A DNA stretch of 64,000 nt from Pedobacter yonginensis (GTDB lineage: Bacteria; Bacteroidota; Bacteroidia; Sphingobacteriales; Sphingobacteriaceae): NCBI RefSeq assembly GCF_003173595.1, contig NZ_QGNZ01000001.1, forward strand, positions 992,001 through 1,056,000, in the 5' to 3' direction. This document shows positions 47,504-57,712 of this stretch, one piece after another. The translations under genes were made by a program, and so were the position numbers. The notes below the pieces were generated by a model. That model was not told the origin of the DNA and made no database searches. It saw only the letters and a program-made list of their open reading frames with translations. The stretch's first letter is position 1, and each line of letters opens with the position of its first letter.

Positions 47504-48811
47504 TTACGATTTTAGCAATTCTTTGCGTTCGTTTTTGCGTAAAACCAGTAAAAAGATTAATCCTATTACAAAAAATGATGCCAAAGCGATAATAGATTGG
47601 CGCATATTATGCGTGATGCCTTCAATCGATGCAAAACTAAATAAACCAATTACGATTGCTAATTTTTCTGTTGCATCGTAAAAGCTAAAAAAGGAAGCCG
47701 TATCTGTGGTGTTTTCTGGAATATGTTTGGAATAGGTAGAACGAGATAGGGATTGGATACCCCCCATAATTAGGCCCACAATAGCTGCCAAAGCATAAAA
47801 CTGAGTTTCGTTAACGATAGTATATCCATAAATACAACAAGCAATCCAAACCAAAACCACTAAAATTAAGACATTTACATTACCCATTTTTTTAGCCAAT
47901 AGCGACATTAACCACGCACCCAATATGGCTACCAATTGTATAATCAAGATAACGGCAATTAAACTTCCAGATTCTAACTTCAAAACCTTTGCACCAAAGC
48001 CAGCGGCAGCCAGCATAATGGTTTGCACACCCATTGAATAAAAAAAGAAAGCAATTAGATAGGTTTTTAAAAACTTCATTTGCTTCAATTGGTTCCAAAC
48101 TTTGACAAACTCGCCAAAGCTACTTTTTATAAATCCTTTATTTGCGGAAGCTTCGTTCGGAACATCTTTAGGTAAGGCCTTAAACGGAATTTGTGCAAAT
48201 AGAAACCACCAAATGCCAACCAACAAAAAGGATATTTGAGCTGGCAAAGATTTATCGGTAATGCCAAAGAGCTCAGGTTTCAAAACAAAAACAAAGCAGA
48301 TCAATTGTAAAATAACGCTGCCAACATAGCCATAAGAAAATCCTTGGGCACTCACTTTGTCCTGATTACCAGTTGATGCAATAATTGGAAGATAAGCGTT
48401 GTTAAACATCACCCCACCAACATAACCCATTGCAGCTAGCACAAAACAAATTATACCAGTTTCTAAAGTTTCGAGTTTAAAGAAAAACAGTGCCATACAA
48501 GCAAAAGACCCTACGTAAGTAAATAGCTTCATGAAAAATTTCTTTTTCCCTCTGGCATCGGCATAGGATGATAAAATCGGCAACAAAACCACCATTACCA
48601 GATAGGCAAATGCAAGTGCATAATTAGATAGTACCGTGTTTATGAAGGTTTTACCAAAAAAGGTAACCTCATCTCCGTGTTCTTTTGTGGTGGTTATGGC
48701 CACATAATAAACCGGAAAAATGGTGGATGTAATTACTAGGTTATAGGCTGAATTTGCCCAATCGAAAAATGCCCAAGAGCGAATGGTTTTCTTATTGTCT
48801 TTTTCTATCAT
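47504..48811 (-). CDS. UMF1-type MFS transporter
   Basis: A 435-residue MFS protein of the UMF1 (vacuole effluxer Atg22-like) family with about twelve membrane helices. SWAFFDWANSAYNLVITSTIFPVYYV (about 12-37) is the family signature, and GLIMGGIQSLSRSTYSKHIPE near 335-355 is another. Substrates in bacteria are not established. It is followed by the LutA-like gene. Confidence 0.88.
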   Translation of the reverse strand: MIEKDNKKTIRSWAFFDWANSAYNLVITSTIFPVYYVAITTTKEHGDEVTFFGKTFINTVLSNYALAFAYLVMVVLLPILSSYADARGKKKFFMKLFTYVGSFACMALFFFKLETLETGIICFVLAAMGYVGGVMFNNAYLPIIASTGNQDKVSAQGFSYGYVGSVILQLICFVFVLKPELFGITDKSLPAQISFLLVGIWWFLFAQIPFKALPKDVPNEASANKGFIKSSFGEFVKVWNQLKQMKFLKTYLIAFFFYSMGVQTIMLAAAGFGAKVLKLESGSLIAVILIIQLVAILGAWLMSLLAKKMGNVNVLILVVLVWIACCIYGYTIVNETQFYALAAIVGLIMGGIQSLSRSTYSKHIPENTTDTASFFSFYDATEKLAIVIGLFSFASIEGITHNMRQSIIALASFFVIGLIFLLVLRKNERKELLKS

Positions 48812-48887
48812 TTGATTAAAAGGAGGTTAATTCGTATTTTTTTGATTGGCGGAGGCAATTCTAATCTTTATACCTTGCAAAAGCTGG

Positions 48888-50780
48888 CTAAATATAATAT
48901 TTCTTACCGTCAGATTTTACCTTACCTGCATCTAATAATTCTCTAATGGCATCTATCCGATCGTTTTCGGTTCCAATTTTAATATTGTGTACTAAATCAT
49001 CGAGTGTTAATGCTTGCTGTTGCAATAATGAAATGATTTCAAAATCGAGTTGATCATTGATTTGATTTTCATTTTCAGCCCTCTTTTCTGCCAAACAAAC
49101 ATCGCACACGCCACATTTTACGGCATTGTGCTCATCAAAATAATTGAGCAATTGAATGCTTCTACAAACAGTTGTAGATGCATAGGCAACAACTGCGTTA
49201 ACTTGTTTATGTAAAATATCTTTTCTAAGGGCTAGGTATTTAGCATCTACGTGGAAATGATCCATATCCACACGTGCCCGTACATATTGCAACTGTGGTT
49301 GATCTGTTTGCTGAATGTAGGTGAGCATTTCTATTGATTGCAGTTTATTTAAAATGCCAATCACATCTTGATAGGATACGCCTATCTTTTTGGCTAAATC
49401 CGACTCACTTATTTTTACGAAACCATCGAAAGCGCCGCCATGAGATCGGAGGATGGTTTTAATGACAGAATCATAAGCTTTATTCTCGATTTGAAATCGA
49501 TAAACATCTTCGTGACTCACCGTAAACATCATCCTTGATGGTAGGAACACACTTTCTGACAAGGTAATATAACCGTCGTGTTCTAAGAACTTTAAAGCTG
49601 AAATGGTCTTTAATACACTGATATTAAATCGTTTGCAAAAGTCAGCAATATCGAAAGTAAAGTTTAAGCCCTCTCCTGCGCCGAAGGCAAGTTGAAAATA
49701 ATTACCTAAATAATGGTAGGTTTTTCTGATGTCGTCTGCTGAAGGAAAACTATTGATGTATCGAGCTTCTAAACTCAAAACATCAGACTGGTTGGCCAGC
49801 AAAACGGCATAACTTCGTTTTTCGTCTCTACCTGCTCTACCAGCCTCTTGGTAGTAAGCTTCTAAACTTTCTGGTAAATCTAAATGCACAACGGTTCTTA
49901 CATCGGCCTTGTCAATACCCATACCAAAGGCATTGGTTGCAACCATTATTCTGATTTTATTCTGCTTCCATTCTTCTTGCTTTTTAAATCGAACATCGCG
50001 CTCTAAGCCGGCGTGATAAAAATCAGCCTTGATTTGGTTGCGATTGAGGAAGTTCGAAACTTCAGCGGTTTCCCTGCGATTGCGCACATACACCAAGCCT
50101 GTACCGTTTACATTTTTACAGATTTGAATGAGCTTTTTATACTTATCTTCTTGATTAAAAACCACATAAGAGAGATTATCTCTAGCAAAACTCTTCACAA
50201 AGATTTGCGGATCTTTCATTTCAAGTTTCTCTATGATATCTTTTCTAACAAATTCGGTAGCCGTTGCTGTAAGTGCCAAAACAGGCACATCTGGATGAAT
50301 TTCTCTTAGCTTGGCAATTTGCTGATAAGGAGGTCGGAAATCATATCCCCATTGCGAAATGCAATGCGCTTCATCAACGGCGATGAGGTTGACATTCATG
50401 TAGGAGATTCTGATTCGAACCAAATCAGACAATAATCGTTCTGGCGATAAATACAGAAATTTGATTTTGCCATAGATGCAGTTATCCAACAAAATATCAA
50501 TCTCCCGCTTGCCCATCCCTGCATAAATGGCTATCGCTTCAATCCCTTTCGCCTTCAAATTTTCTACCTGATCTTTCATCAAGGCAATTAATGGCGAAAC
50601 GACGATGCAAATGCCTTCGTTTACCAAAGCAGGTACCTGAAAACAAATGGATTTACCCCCTCCGGTTGGAAGCAGTGCCAAACTATCCTTTTTTTCTAAA
50701 ACAGCGCTAATAATATCCTGTTGTAAGGGCCTAAAAGCTTGATGTCCCCAGTATTTTTGTAAAATCTCTATTGCTGTCAT
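48888..50780 (-). CDS. recQ: ATP-dependent DNA helicase RecQ
   Basis: A 630-residue superfamily 2 helicase. Walker A is TGGGKS (39-44), the DEAH box is at 136-139 with CISQWGYDFRP behind it, and TATAT (motif III) and QEAGRAGRD (motif VI) are intact. The zinc-binding Cys set is C539, C556, C559 and C562, unusually far from the helicase core because a winged-helix-like region lies between. No HRDC domain is visible at the C-terminus. The shorter form is common in Bacteroidota. It is transcribed alone. Confidence 0.95.
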   Translation of the reverse strand: MTAIEILQKYWGHQAFRPLQQDIISAVLEKKDSLALLPTGGGKSICFQVPALVNEGICIVVSPLIALMKDQVENLKAKGIEAIAIYAGMGKREIDILLDNCIYGKIKFLYLSPERLLSDLVRIRISYMNVNLIAVDEAHCISQWGYDFRPPYQQIAKLREIHPDVPVLALTATATEFVRKDIIEKLEMKDPQIFVKSFARDNLSYVVFNQEDKYKKLIQICKNVNGTGLVYVRNRRETAEVSNFLNRNQIKADFYHAGLERDVRFKKQEEWKQNKIRIMVATNAFGMGIDKADVRTVVHLDLPESLEAYYQEAGRAGRDEKRSYAVLLANQSDVLSLEARYINSFPSADDIRKTYHYLGNYFQLAFGAGEGLNFTFDIADFCKRFNISVLKTISALKFLEHDGYITLSESVFLPSRMMFTVSHEDVYRFQIENKAYDSVIKTILRSHGGAFDGFVKISESDLAKKIGVSYQDVIGILNKLQSIEMLTYIQQTDQPQLQYVRARVDMDHFHVDAKYLALRKDILHKQVNAVVAYASTTVCRSIQLLNYFDEHNAVKCGVCDVCLAEKRAENENQINDQLDFEIISLLQQQALTLDDLVHNIKIGTENDRIDAIRELLDAGKVKSDGKKYYI

Positions 50781-50851
50781 AAATCGGGAGTATCAAAACT
50801 ATAAAAAAGCATTTGAATTACTAAATTGCACAACAATTTAATCCCCTTTAA

Positions 50852-53800
50852 ATGAAAAACCTCTACATACTTTCCGCTTTTTTATTGATTATTTCCACTT
50901 CGAATGCCCAAGACAAGAAATGGGATATAGAGAAATATCAAGGTACAACCAAAACCATCAATATCAATACCGACGAGGGAACTTGGATGAACATTGATGT
51001 AAGCCCTGATGGGCAAGAAATTGTTTTCGATTTACTTGGTGATATTTACACAATGCCCTTTAGTGGCGGGATGGCCAAATTAATAAGTGGTGGCATTGCT
51101 TGGGATGTTCAGCCCAGATTTAGCCCTAACGGAAAGTACATTTCTTACACGAGCGATAAGAGCGGAGGCGACAACATTTGGATAATGAGCAGAGATGGCT
51201 CTAATAAAAAACAGGTCACAAAAGAGAGTTTCAGGTTATTAAATAATGCAACGTGGATGCCAAACAGCGAATATTTGGTGGCCAGAAAACATTTTACAGC
51301 GAGCAGATCTTTAGGCGCTGGCGAAATGTGGATGTACAGCATAAACGGTGGCGATGGGGTACAATTAACTAAAAGAAAAAACGATCAACAAGATGCCGGA
51401 GAGCCAAACGTTTCGCCAGATGGTAAATTTTTATATTTCAGTGAAGATGTAAGTCCGGGGCCCAACTTTGAATACAGTAAAGACCCAAATGGAACCATCT
51501 ATGCCATTCGCCAGTTGGATTTAACTACAGGAAAACTCAGTACCTTAATAAACGAACAAGGCGGTGCCTGCAGGCCGCAGGTATCTCCAGATGGAAATTT
51601 AATTGCATTTGTTAAGCGTGTGCGATTAAAATCTACTTTGTATGTACAGAACCTTAAAACGGGTGAAGAATGGCCTGTAAACGAAGATCTTTCTCACGAT
51701 CAGCAAGAAACTTGGGCAATTTTCGGCGTTTACCCAAACTTTGCGTGGACCCCAGATAGTAAGGCTTTGGTTTTTTACGCCAAAGGGAAAATTAGAAAAA
51801 CAGAAATCGGAACCTTAATCAACAGCGACATTCCATTCCAAGCCAATACCATTCAAACGGTTCAAAAAGCCTTACATTTCGAGCAAGAAGTTTTTTCTAC
51901 TGATTTTTCTGCGAAAATGCTGAGGCAATTAAGCACCTCTCCTGATGGGAAAACCATTGTATTTAATGCCGCTGGTTATCTTTACAAGCAAGAACTTCCA
52001 AATGGTAAGCCAGAACGACTAACTAATGGACTGGATTTTGAATTTGAACCGAGTTTTAGTCCCGATGGAAAATTCGTGGTGTTTACCACTTGGAGCGATG
52101 AGCTGCGTGGTGCAATCAAGCGAGCAGATTTAAAATCCGGTAAAACCATTACGTTGAGCGATGAAAAGGGCTTCTATTACTCACCGCAATACGCTACCAA
52201 GGGAGATAAAATTGTATTCCGAAAAGGCAGTGGAAACGATGTTTTGGGCTATAATTACGGCAGAGGCACAGGCATATTCGTGATGTCGGCTAATGGCGGA
52301 GGAAAAACATTGGTTTCAGAAAATGGCATCAGACCTCAATTCAACAATACCGATACGAGAATTTATTTTCAAAGTTATGCCGATGGTAAGAAGGCATTAA
52401 AAAGCATCGATTTGAATGGCGCAAACGAAAAAACGCATTTCACTTCTCAATATGCCACCCAATTTGTAATAAGCCCAGACAATAAATGGCTGGCTTTTAA
52501 TGAGTTATTTAACGTTTACATTACACCGATGATTAACGTCGGAAGTGCTCAAGATGCCTCCGCTGGAAATAAATCCATCCCGGTTGCAAAAGTAACTACA
52601 GATGGCGGTACGTACATACAGTGGAGTGCAGACAGCCGATACTTACATTGGACGCTTGGTCCGAAATATTTTACGGTTGATGTAAATGGTGCTTTTAACT
52701 TTGATGGCACTACACCCAAAATAGAACCATCTGTTAAAGAAATTAATTTGACTTTAAAGACTGACGTTCCTACGGGAATTATCGCATTAAAAGGTGCAAG
52801 AATTATTTCGATGAAGGGTGATGAAGTAATTGAAAAGGGCACCATTTTAACCGATGGAAATAAAATTACGGCAATTGGTAAAGCCGATGCCATTACAATT
52901 CCGGCTAATGCTAAAGTAATTGATGTAAATGGAAAAACCATCATGCCGGGAATTATTGATGTTCATGCCCATTTGCGCACAAGCCCGGATGGTATTACGC
53001 CACAGGCCGACTGGAGTTATATGGCAAACTTAGCCTTTGGTGTAACCACCGCTCACGATCCATCGAGCAATACGGAAATGGTTTTCAGCCAAAGTGAAAT
53101 GCTTAAAGCAGGGAGAATGGTTGGTCCGAGGGTTTACTCTACAGGTTCTATTTTATATGGTGCAGATGGTGATTTCAAAGTTGTCATCAACAGTTTAGAG
53201 GATGCATTGGCAAATTTGCGCAGGTTGAAAGCCGTTGGAGCCTTTTCTGTTAAATCTTACAATCAACCTAGAAGAGAGCAACGCCAACAAGTTTTAGAGG
53301 CCGCTAGGCAGTTAAAAATGGAAGTGGTACCCGAAGGTGGTTCTACCTTTTTCACCAATATGAATATGATTGCAGATGGGCACACTGGAATTGAACATAG
53401 CATACCTGTTTTGCCTGTTTATAAAGATGTCATTAATTTTTGGAACAGTACCGAAGTTGCCTACACGCCAACCTTAATTGTGGCTTATGGCGGTCAGTGG
53501 GGAGAAAATTATTGGTACGATAGAACTAATGTTTGGGAAAATGAAAAGTTAATGACTTACACCCCACGTTCCATCATAGATTCAAGAGCCAGAAGAAGAA
53601 CCACATCAGAATACAGCGATTACAACCACATCAACGTTGCTAAAGCTGCAAAACAAATAGCCGAAGGCGGCACAAAAGTAAATTTGGGCGCTCATGGGCA
53701 AATTCAAGGCTTGGGTGCGCATTGGGAATTGTGGATGTTGGTACAGGGAGGTTTCTCTCCACTACAAGCCATTAGAGCAGCAACATTGAACGGTGCATCT

Positions 53801-54076
53801 TACTTGGGCATGAATAAAGAAATTGGATCATTAGAAGTGGGTAAATTAGCGGATTTAGTAATTATGGATGCAAACCCATTGGATGACATTCGCAATTCGG
53901 AGAAAATAAAATATGTAATGATTAATGGTCGCCTTTACGATAGCGCCACGATGAACGAAGTAGGTACAAGAGAAAAATTGCGCAACAAATTGTGGTTTGA
54001 AAATGCTAGAGGAAATGGCTACATCATCACAGGAGAATCTGAAACCTGGACTTTCACCGTGCCCCACTGCGACTAG
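50852..54076 (+). CDS. PD40 beta-propeller / amidohydrolase fusion, exported
   Basis: A 1074-residue secreted protein with a signal peptide (about 1-19). Residues about 35-620 hold many TolB-like PD40 repeats (SPDGQEIVFDLLGDIYTMP, FSPNGKYISYTSDKSGGDNIW, and several more). Residues about 650-1055 form an amidohydrolase domain with the metal motif H705-A-H707 and later SLEVGKLADLVIMDANPLDDI. It matches the family of large periplasmic amidohydrolases next to PD40 propellers, with unknown substrate. It is transcribed alone. Confidence 0.9.
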   Translation: MKNLYILSAFLLIISTSNAQDKKWDIEKYQGTTKTININTDEGTWMNIDVSPDGQEIVFDLLGDIYTMPFSGGMAKLISGGIAWDVQPRFSPNGKYISYTSDKSGGDNIWIMSRDGSNKKQVTKESFRLLNNATWMPNSEYLVARKHFTASRSLGAGEMWMYSINGGDGVQLTKRKNDQQDAGEPNVSPDGKFLYFSEDVSPGPNFEYSKDPNGTIYAIRQLDLTTGKLSTLINEQGGACRPQVSPDGNLIAFVKRVRLKSTLYVQNLKTGEEWPVNEDLSHDQQETWAIFGVYPNFAWTPDSKALVFYAKGKIRKTEIGTLINSDIPFQANTIQTVQKALHFEQEVFSTDFSAKMLRQLSTSPDGKTIVFNAAGYLYKQELPNGKPERLTNGLDFEFEPSFSPDGKFVVFTTWSDELRGAIKRADLKSGKTITLSDEKGFYYSPQYATKGDKIVFRKGSGNDVLGYNYGRGTGIFVMSANGGGKTLVSENGIRPQFNNTDTRIYFQSYADGKKALKSIDLNGANEKTHFTSQYATQFVISPDNKWLAFNELFNVYITPMINVGSAQDASAGNKSIPVAKVTTDGGTYIQWSADSRYLHWTLGPKYFTVDVNGAFNFDGTTPKIEPSVKEINLTLKTDVPTGIIALKGARIISMKGDEVIEKGTILTDGNKITAIGKADAITIPANAKVIDVNGKTIMPGIIDVHAHLRTSPDGITPQADWSYMANLAFGVTTAHDPSSNTEMVFSQSEMLKAGRMVGPRVYSTGSILYGADGDFKVVINSLEDALANLRRLKAVGAFSVKSYNQPRREQRQQVLEAARQLKMEVVPEGGSTFFTNMNMIADGHTGIEHSIPVLPVYKDVINFWNSTEVAYTPTLIVAYGGQWGENYWYDRTNVWENEKLMTYTPRSIIDSRARRRTTSEYSDYNHINVAKAAKQIAEGGTKVNLGAHGQIQGLGAHWELWMLVQGGFSPLQAIRAATLNGASYLGMNKEIGSLEVGKLADLVIMDANPLDDIRNSEKIKYVMINGRLYDSATMNEVGTREKLRNKLWFENARGNGYIITGESETWTFTVPHCD

Positions 54077-54155
54077 TAATAGGAGATGTGAGAAAATAGA
54101 TATGAGATTTGAGGTGATAGTCTTGGAAGAATAGTCCTGAGAGAAGTTGATAGGC

Positions 54156-54197
54156 AGGAGTCGGAAGCCAGGAGTCTGAAGTCAGGAGTCGGGAAGG
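54156..54197. repeat. 14-bp tandem repeat, three units
   Basis: Three units of the form AGGAGTCNGAAGNC begin at 54156, 54170 and 54184. They lie in the gap after the PD40-amidohydrolase gene, just before the heptamer array. Confidence 0.8.
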
Positions 54198-54221
54198 TTT
54201 AATCTAGGCCGAATTTCTTCT

Positions 54222-54361
54222 GTCTCATGTCTCACGTCTCAAATCTCACGTCTCATGTCTCAAATCTCACGTCTCAAATCTCACGTCTCACGTCTCAAAT
54301 CTCACGTCTCATGTCTCACGTCTCATGTCTCAAATCTCATGCCTCAAATCTCATGCCTCCA
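54222..54361. repeat. Heptanucleotide tandem array, 20 units
   Basis: Twenty contiguous 7-base units of the form RTCTCAN or, in two units, GCCTCMA run from 54222 to 54361 and directly abut the stop codon of the radical SAM gene at 54362. Examples are GTCTCAC, GTCTCAT, ATCTCAC. Short inverted copies (ATGAGATTTGAGG at about 54102-54114) lie upstream, so a long stem can form. This is a slippage-prone microsatellite in the 3' region of two convergent genes. The plus-strand frame that starts inside it is not a gene. Confidence 0.92.
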
Positions 54362-56593
54362 CTATAAGGTAAGCAAACCAAATTCCCTAAGCGTATTGAT
54401 GGGTTTTGAGTACCAGAACAATTCAAAGTTTTCCATTTCGGTTTCAAAATCTGCTTTAATATCTGCAAAAGAATAAACTTTTTCCTTCGACACGTGCAGT
54501 TTATCTAAAATGGAGGTTAACCAAACGCCCTCAGCTTTATTGGTTTGAATGGAAAAGCTTTGTTTTTTATCGTGAAAAGTAAGTGTTGCCATTTCCCACG
54601 AATTGCCTTTTTTAGTTTTAGTAAAATATTCCGAACTCGGTTTTCCGCCTATCCAAACTATTTTTGCCGTTGGCTTGGTATTGAATTGGTTATCATCATT
54701 TAAAGCCCTTTCAATAAAATTGGCTGGAATTGTAGTTCTCGGAATTTTAAAATCAAACCAATCTTGCAATTGATAATCGAAACAAATGCCATGCATAAAG
54801 TTAAACAGCGATTTCCTTAGTCCGTAGCTGAATTTATTATGATCAATACCCGTGCGATCGGTGTAATTGATGTCGTTATTGGCGAAAGTGCCGATGGTTT
54901 CGGTTTCTTTAACAACGCCAAATTTTTCTGGATACATGCCAACGGGGCTATGCGCCGTCATGGCAAATTGATGCCAGAAACCGGATTGTAAAATACCCAT
55001 TTCGAAAAGCTGACGAACCATTTCTAAACTGTCAACCGTTTCTTGAATGGTTTGTGTAGGATAGCCATACATTAAATAGGCGTGCACCATAATGCCCGCT
55101 TCGGTGAAATTACGGGTTACTTTGGCTACCTGCTCAACTGTAACACCCTTATCTATAAGCTTTAACAAACGATCGGAAGCAACTTCTAAACCACCAGAAA
55201 CGGCAATGCAGCCTGATGCCTTCAACAGCAAACATAAATCTTGGGTAAAGCTTTTTTCGAAACGAATGTTTGTCCACCAGGTAACTGCCAACTGCCTTCT
55301 CAAAATCTCCAAGGCAACTTCTCTCATTAAAGCGGGCGGTGCGGCCTCATCCACAAAATGAAAACCATTTTGACCTGTTTTGGCACATAAATCTTCAATG
55401 CGATCTACAATCTGCTTGGCTTGTACAGGCTCGTAAACTTTAATGTAATCGAGTGAAATATCGCAAAACGTACATTTACCCCAGTAACATCCATGTGCCA
55501 TGGTGAGTTTATTCCAACGTCCATCGCTCCACATGCGGTGCATGGGATTTACAATTTCGATTACAGAAATGTATTGATTGAGCAATAAACCCGAATAATC
55601 TGGAGTACCTACATCGGCTTGTTTGTAGTCTTTTCTAAAAGAATCGTTTTTATAGGTAACTATTCCATTTTCTAAAAGAAAGGTTCTTTTGTAAGTTTGC
55701 ATTTCAGCTGGAATTGTACCGCCAATATTTTGAATGAGCAGTTCAATTGGCAATTCGCCATCATCCAAGGTGATGAAGTCAAAAAATTCGAATACCCTGC
55801 TATCAGATAGGGAACGTAATTCGGTATTTGGAAAACCTCCCCCCATAGAAATTTTGATTTCTGGATAATTGGCCTTTACCCATTGTGCACAACGGAAAGC
55901 GCTGTATAAATTTCCGGGAAAAGGGACTGAAATGAGAAACAGTTTTGGTTGAATGGTTTCTATTTTTTCCTTTAATATTGAAATCAGCATCTGATCGATG
56001 TAGGAAGGCGCTTGTTGCAGGGCTTGGTAGAGCTCGTCGAAAGTGTTTGCACTCCTACCCAATCGTTCTGCATATCTACTGAAACCAAAGTTTTCATCAA
56101 CGCATTCGACAATAAAATCCGAAATATCTTCTAGATAAAGGGTAGCTAAATGTTTGGCTTTATCTTGAGCACCCATTGCACCAAAGGCCCAATCCAACTC
56201 CTCTAATTGGTTAAACCGAGCAGCTTGAGGAAGAAAATCATCTCCACAAATTTGAAGGGCTAAAGTGGGGTTTTGTCCTTGAAGGAAGCCAATAACAGAA
56301 TCGATGGTTTTGAGGTATTCATCTTTTAAAGCCCAAATCCGTTTGGCATTGTCACTTTTTGGTTTCAGGTCGACCTTAAAGATATTCTGCAAACCCTTTT
56401 TAGAAAATAGTTCTAGTATCACCTCAATGCCCAAATCTGCCTGTGTACAGGCAATGTTCTTGGTATTTAAGAAACCTTTTATGTACGCCGTTGCCGGATA
56501 CGGAGTATTGAGCTGGGTAAAAGGGGGCGTAATGGCAAAAATATCGGTCTGCAAAAGAGAATAGTTTTTACAAAAGTAAGTGATTTTTAACAC
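54362..56593 (-). CDS. B12-binding domain radical SAM protein
   Basis: A 743-residue radical SAM protein with an N-terminal cobalamin-binding-type region. The iron-sulfur motif is C369-x4-C374-x2-C377 (GCYWGKCTFCD), followed by YIKVYEP and FHFVDEAAPPALMREVALEILRR. A middle segment ISVPFPGNLYSAFRCAQWVKANYPEIKISMGGGFPN resembles the B12-binding fold (KISMGGGFPN). The product is unknown; the family includes methylases and other modifiers. The start is GTG at 56593 or a TTG 39 bases downstream (LQTDIFAITPPF); the domain begins soon after either. Confidence 0.85.
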   Translation of the reverse strand: MLKITYFCKNYSLLQTDIFAITPPFTQLNTPYPATAYIKGFLNTKNIACTQADLGIEVILELFSKKGLQNIFKVDLKPKSDNAKRIWALKDEYLKTIDSVIGFLQGQNPTLALQICGDDFLPQAARFNQLEELDWAFGAMGAQDKAKHLATLYLEDISDFIVECVDENFGFSRYAERLGRSANTFDELYQALQQAPSYIDQMLISILKEKIETIQPKLFLISVPFPGNLYSAFRCAQWVKANYPEIKISMGGGFPNTELRSLSDSRVFEFFDFITLDDGELPIELLIQNIGGTIPAEMQTYKRTFLLENGIVTYKNDSFRKDYKQADVGTPDYSGLLLNQYISVIEIVNPMHRMWSDGRWNKLTMAHGCYWGKCTFCDISLDYIKVYEPVQAKQIVDRIEDLCAKTGQNGFHFVDEAAPPALMREVALEILRRQLAVTWWTNIRFEKSFTQDLCLLLKASGCIAVSGGLEVASDRLLKLIDKGVTVEQVAKVTRNFTEAGIMVHAYLMYGYPTQTIQETVDSLEMVRQLFEMGILQSGFWHQFAMTAHSPVGMYPEKFGVVKETETIGTFANNDINYTDRTGIDHNKFSYGLRKSLFNFMHGICFDYQLQDWFDFKIPRTTIPANFIERALNDDNQFNTKPTAKIVWIGGKPSSEYFTKTKKGNSWEMATLTFHDKKQSFSIQTNKAEGVWLTSILDKLHVSKEKVYSFADIKADFETEMENFELFWYSKPINTLREFGLLTL

Positions 56594-56733
56594 TTTTGTC
56601 TATAAATCGGCATCACAAGGGCTTAAAGATGCTCTGCAAGAACCTACATTTAAAGAAAACGATAGGTATTTACAATTTAAACTAAATGCCAGATACGAAC
56701 GTTTTATAAAGATACCAACCGTTGTACATGTAA

Positions 56734-57450
56734 ATGAAAATTTTCTATCTCCTTATATCTCTACTTTTTACGCAAGTTGGTTTTGCTCAAAATACCTTTT
56801 CATTTCCAAAAATAAAATCTGAAGGTACTTCTGTTCAAGCACTTACACCCAATAATTGGGGCATAATAGAATCTGCCAATGGCGATTTAAACAATGATGG
56901 AATTGAAGATTTAGCGGTAATTTTCGAATCGGATAAAACTACAGATGAAACGAGAACTTATGGCGACAATACCACTGAAATTATAAAGGAAACCCAGAAA
57001 CCTCGTATCCTGGCGATATTTTTTAAAGATAAAGCAACTGGTATTTATCATTTATCTAACCAAAATAACGATTTCATACTCCGATCGGAAGAAGGTGGAA
57101 AATTGGGCGATCCCTTGCAACAAATTGCGATTAAAGATCAACAGATTTATTTAAGATTTCAAGGTGGCTCGGAATGGCGGTGGGAATTGGGCTATACCTT
57201 TAAGTTTGAAAATAAGGATTGGTTTTTAACGAGTGCGATAAATCTTTACTTCAACCAAAATTCTGGCGATATGACTGAACGGGTTTACGATTTTAAAACG
57301 CGTGAACTTTATACCACTGTGGGCAACCTACACAGAAGAGATATTGCAAACCGTAAAACGAGCGAAGTTTTGTATTTCTCGCAACTGCGCACCTTTAAAA
57401 CGTTTAAAAAACCATGGGCATGGGAAATTATGCCCAATGTTTATCTCTAA
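56734..57450 (+). CDS. Secreted protein of unknown function with an FG-GAP-like motif
   Basis: A 238-residue protein with a signal peptide (about 1-19, ending in GFAQ). Residues about 46-60 (SANGDLNNDGIEDLAVIFE) look like a calcium-binding DxNxDG loop of the FG-GAP/VCBS type, but only one such repeat is visible. I do not recognise the family. It is transcribed divergently from the B12 radical SAM gene. Confidence 0.75.
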   Translation: MKIFYLLISLLFTQVGFAQNTFSFPKIKSEGTSVQALTPNNWGIIESANGDLNNDGIEDLAVIFESDKTTDETRTYGDNTTEIIKETQKPRILAIFFKDKATGIYHLSNQNNDFILRSEEGGKLGDPLQQIAIKDQQIYLRFQGGSEWRWELGYTFKFENKDWFLTSAINLYFNQNSGDMTERVYDFKTRELYTTVGNLHRRDIANRKTSEVLYFSQLRTFKTFKKPWAWEIMPNVYL

Positions 57451-57568
57451 ATCACCGTCACTTAAAATTGTTTTGAACCACCTAAGAATCCTAATAAATA
57501 TAAGACCGAAAGACCTAAAAGGCTGGAGGGGACAGGACAATCATTCTAAACCTAGGTGAAGCGGTATC

Positions 57569-57589
57569 CCCCGATTTTTTCTATCGGGG
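57569..57589. other. GC-rich hairpin in the intergenic gap
   Basis: CCCCGAT (57569-57575) pairs with ATCGGGG (57583-57589) around a T-rich loop. It sits in a patch of unusual composition (GCGGTATCCC...TTAGCGGAACACAGGGCTGC) between a plus-strand and a minus-strand gene. It may be a terminator or a remnant of an interspersed element; no clear T-run follows on either strand. Confidence 0.45.
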
Positions 57590-57712
57590 ATTTAGCGGAA
57601 CACAGGGCTGCAATCGGCAAAGAATTACTGACCGTACATTTTAAAAAAAAATTAATGATTTATGGAGCCAAAAGGCTGTGATTTAGAAAATCAGCGTTAA
57701 CGTTTGTATTAA

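Noticed and set aside
54255..54476. Plus-strand frame starting inside the heptamer array
   Set aside because: Its residues follow the repeat (ISRLKSHVS pattern) and it then runs antisense into the radical SAM gene.
56580..56822. Plus-strand frame just before the secreted-protein gene
   Set aside because: It overlaps the signal peptide of the 56734 gene in another frame and lacks homology.
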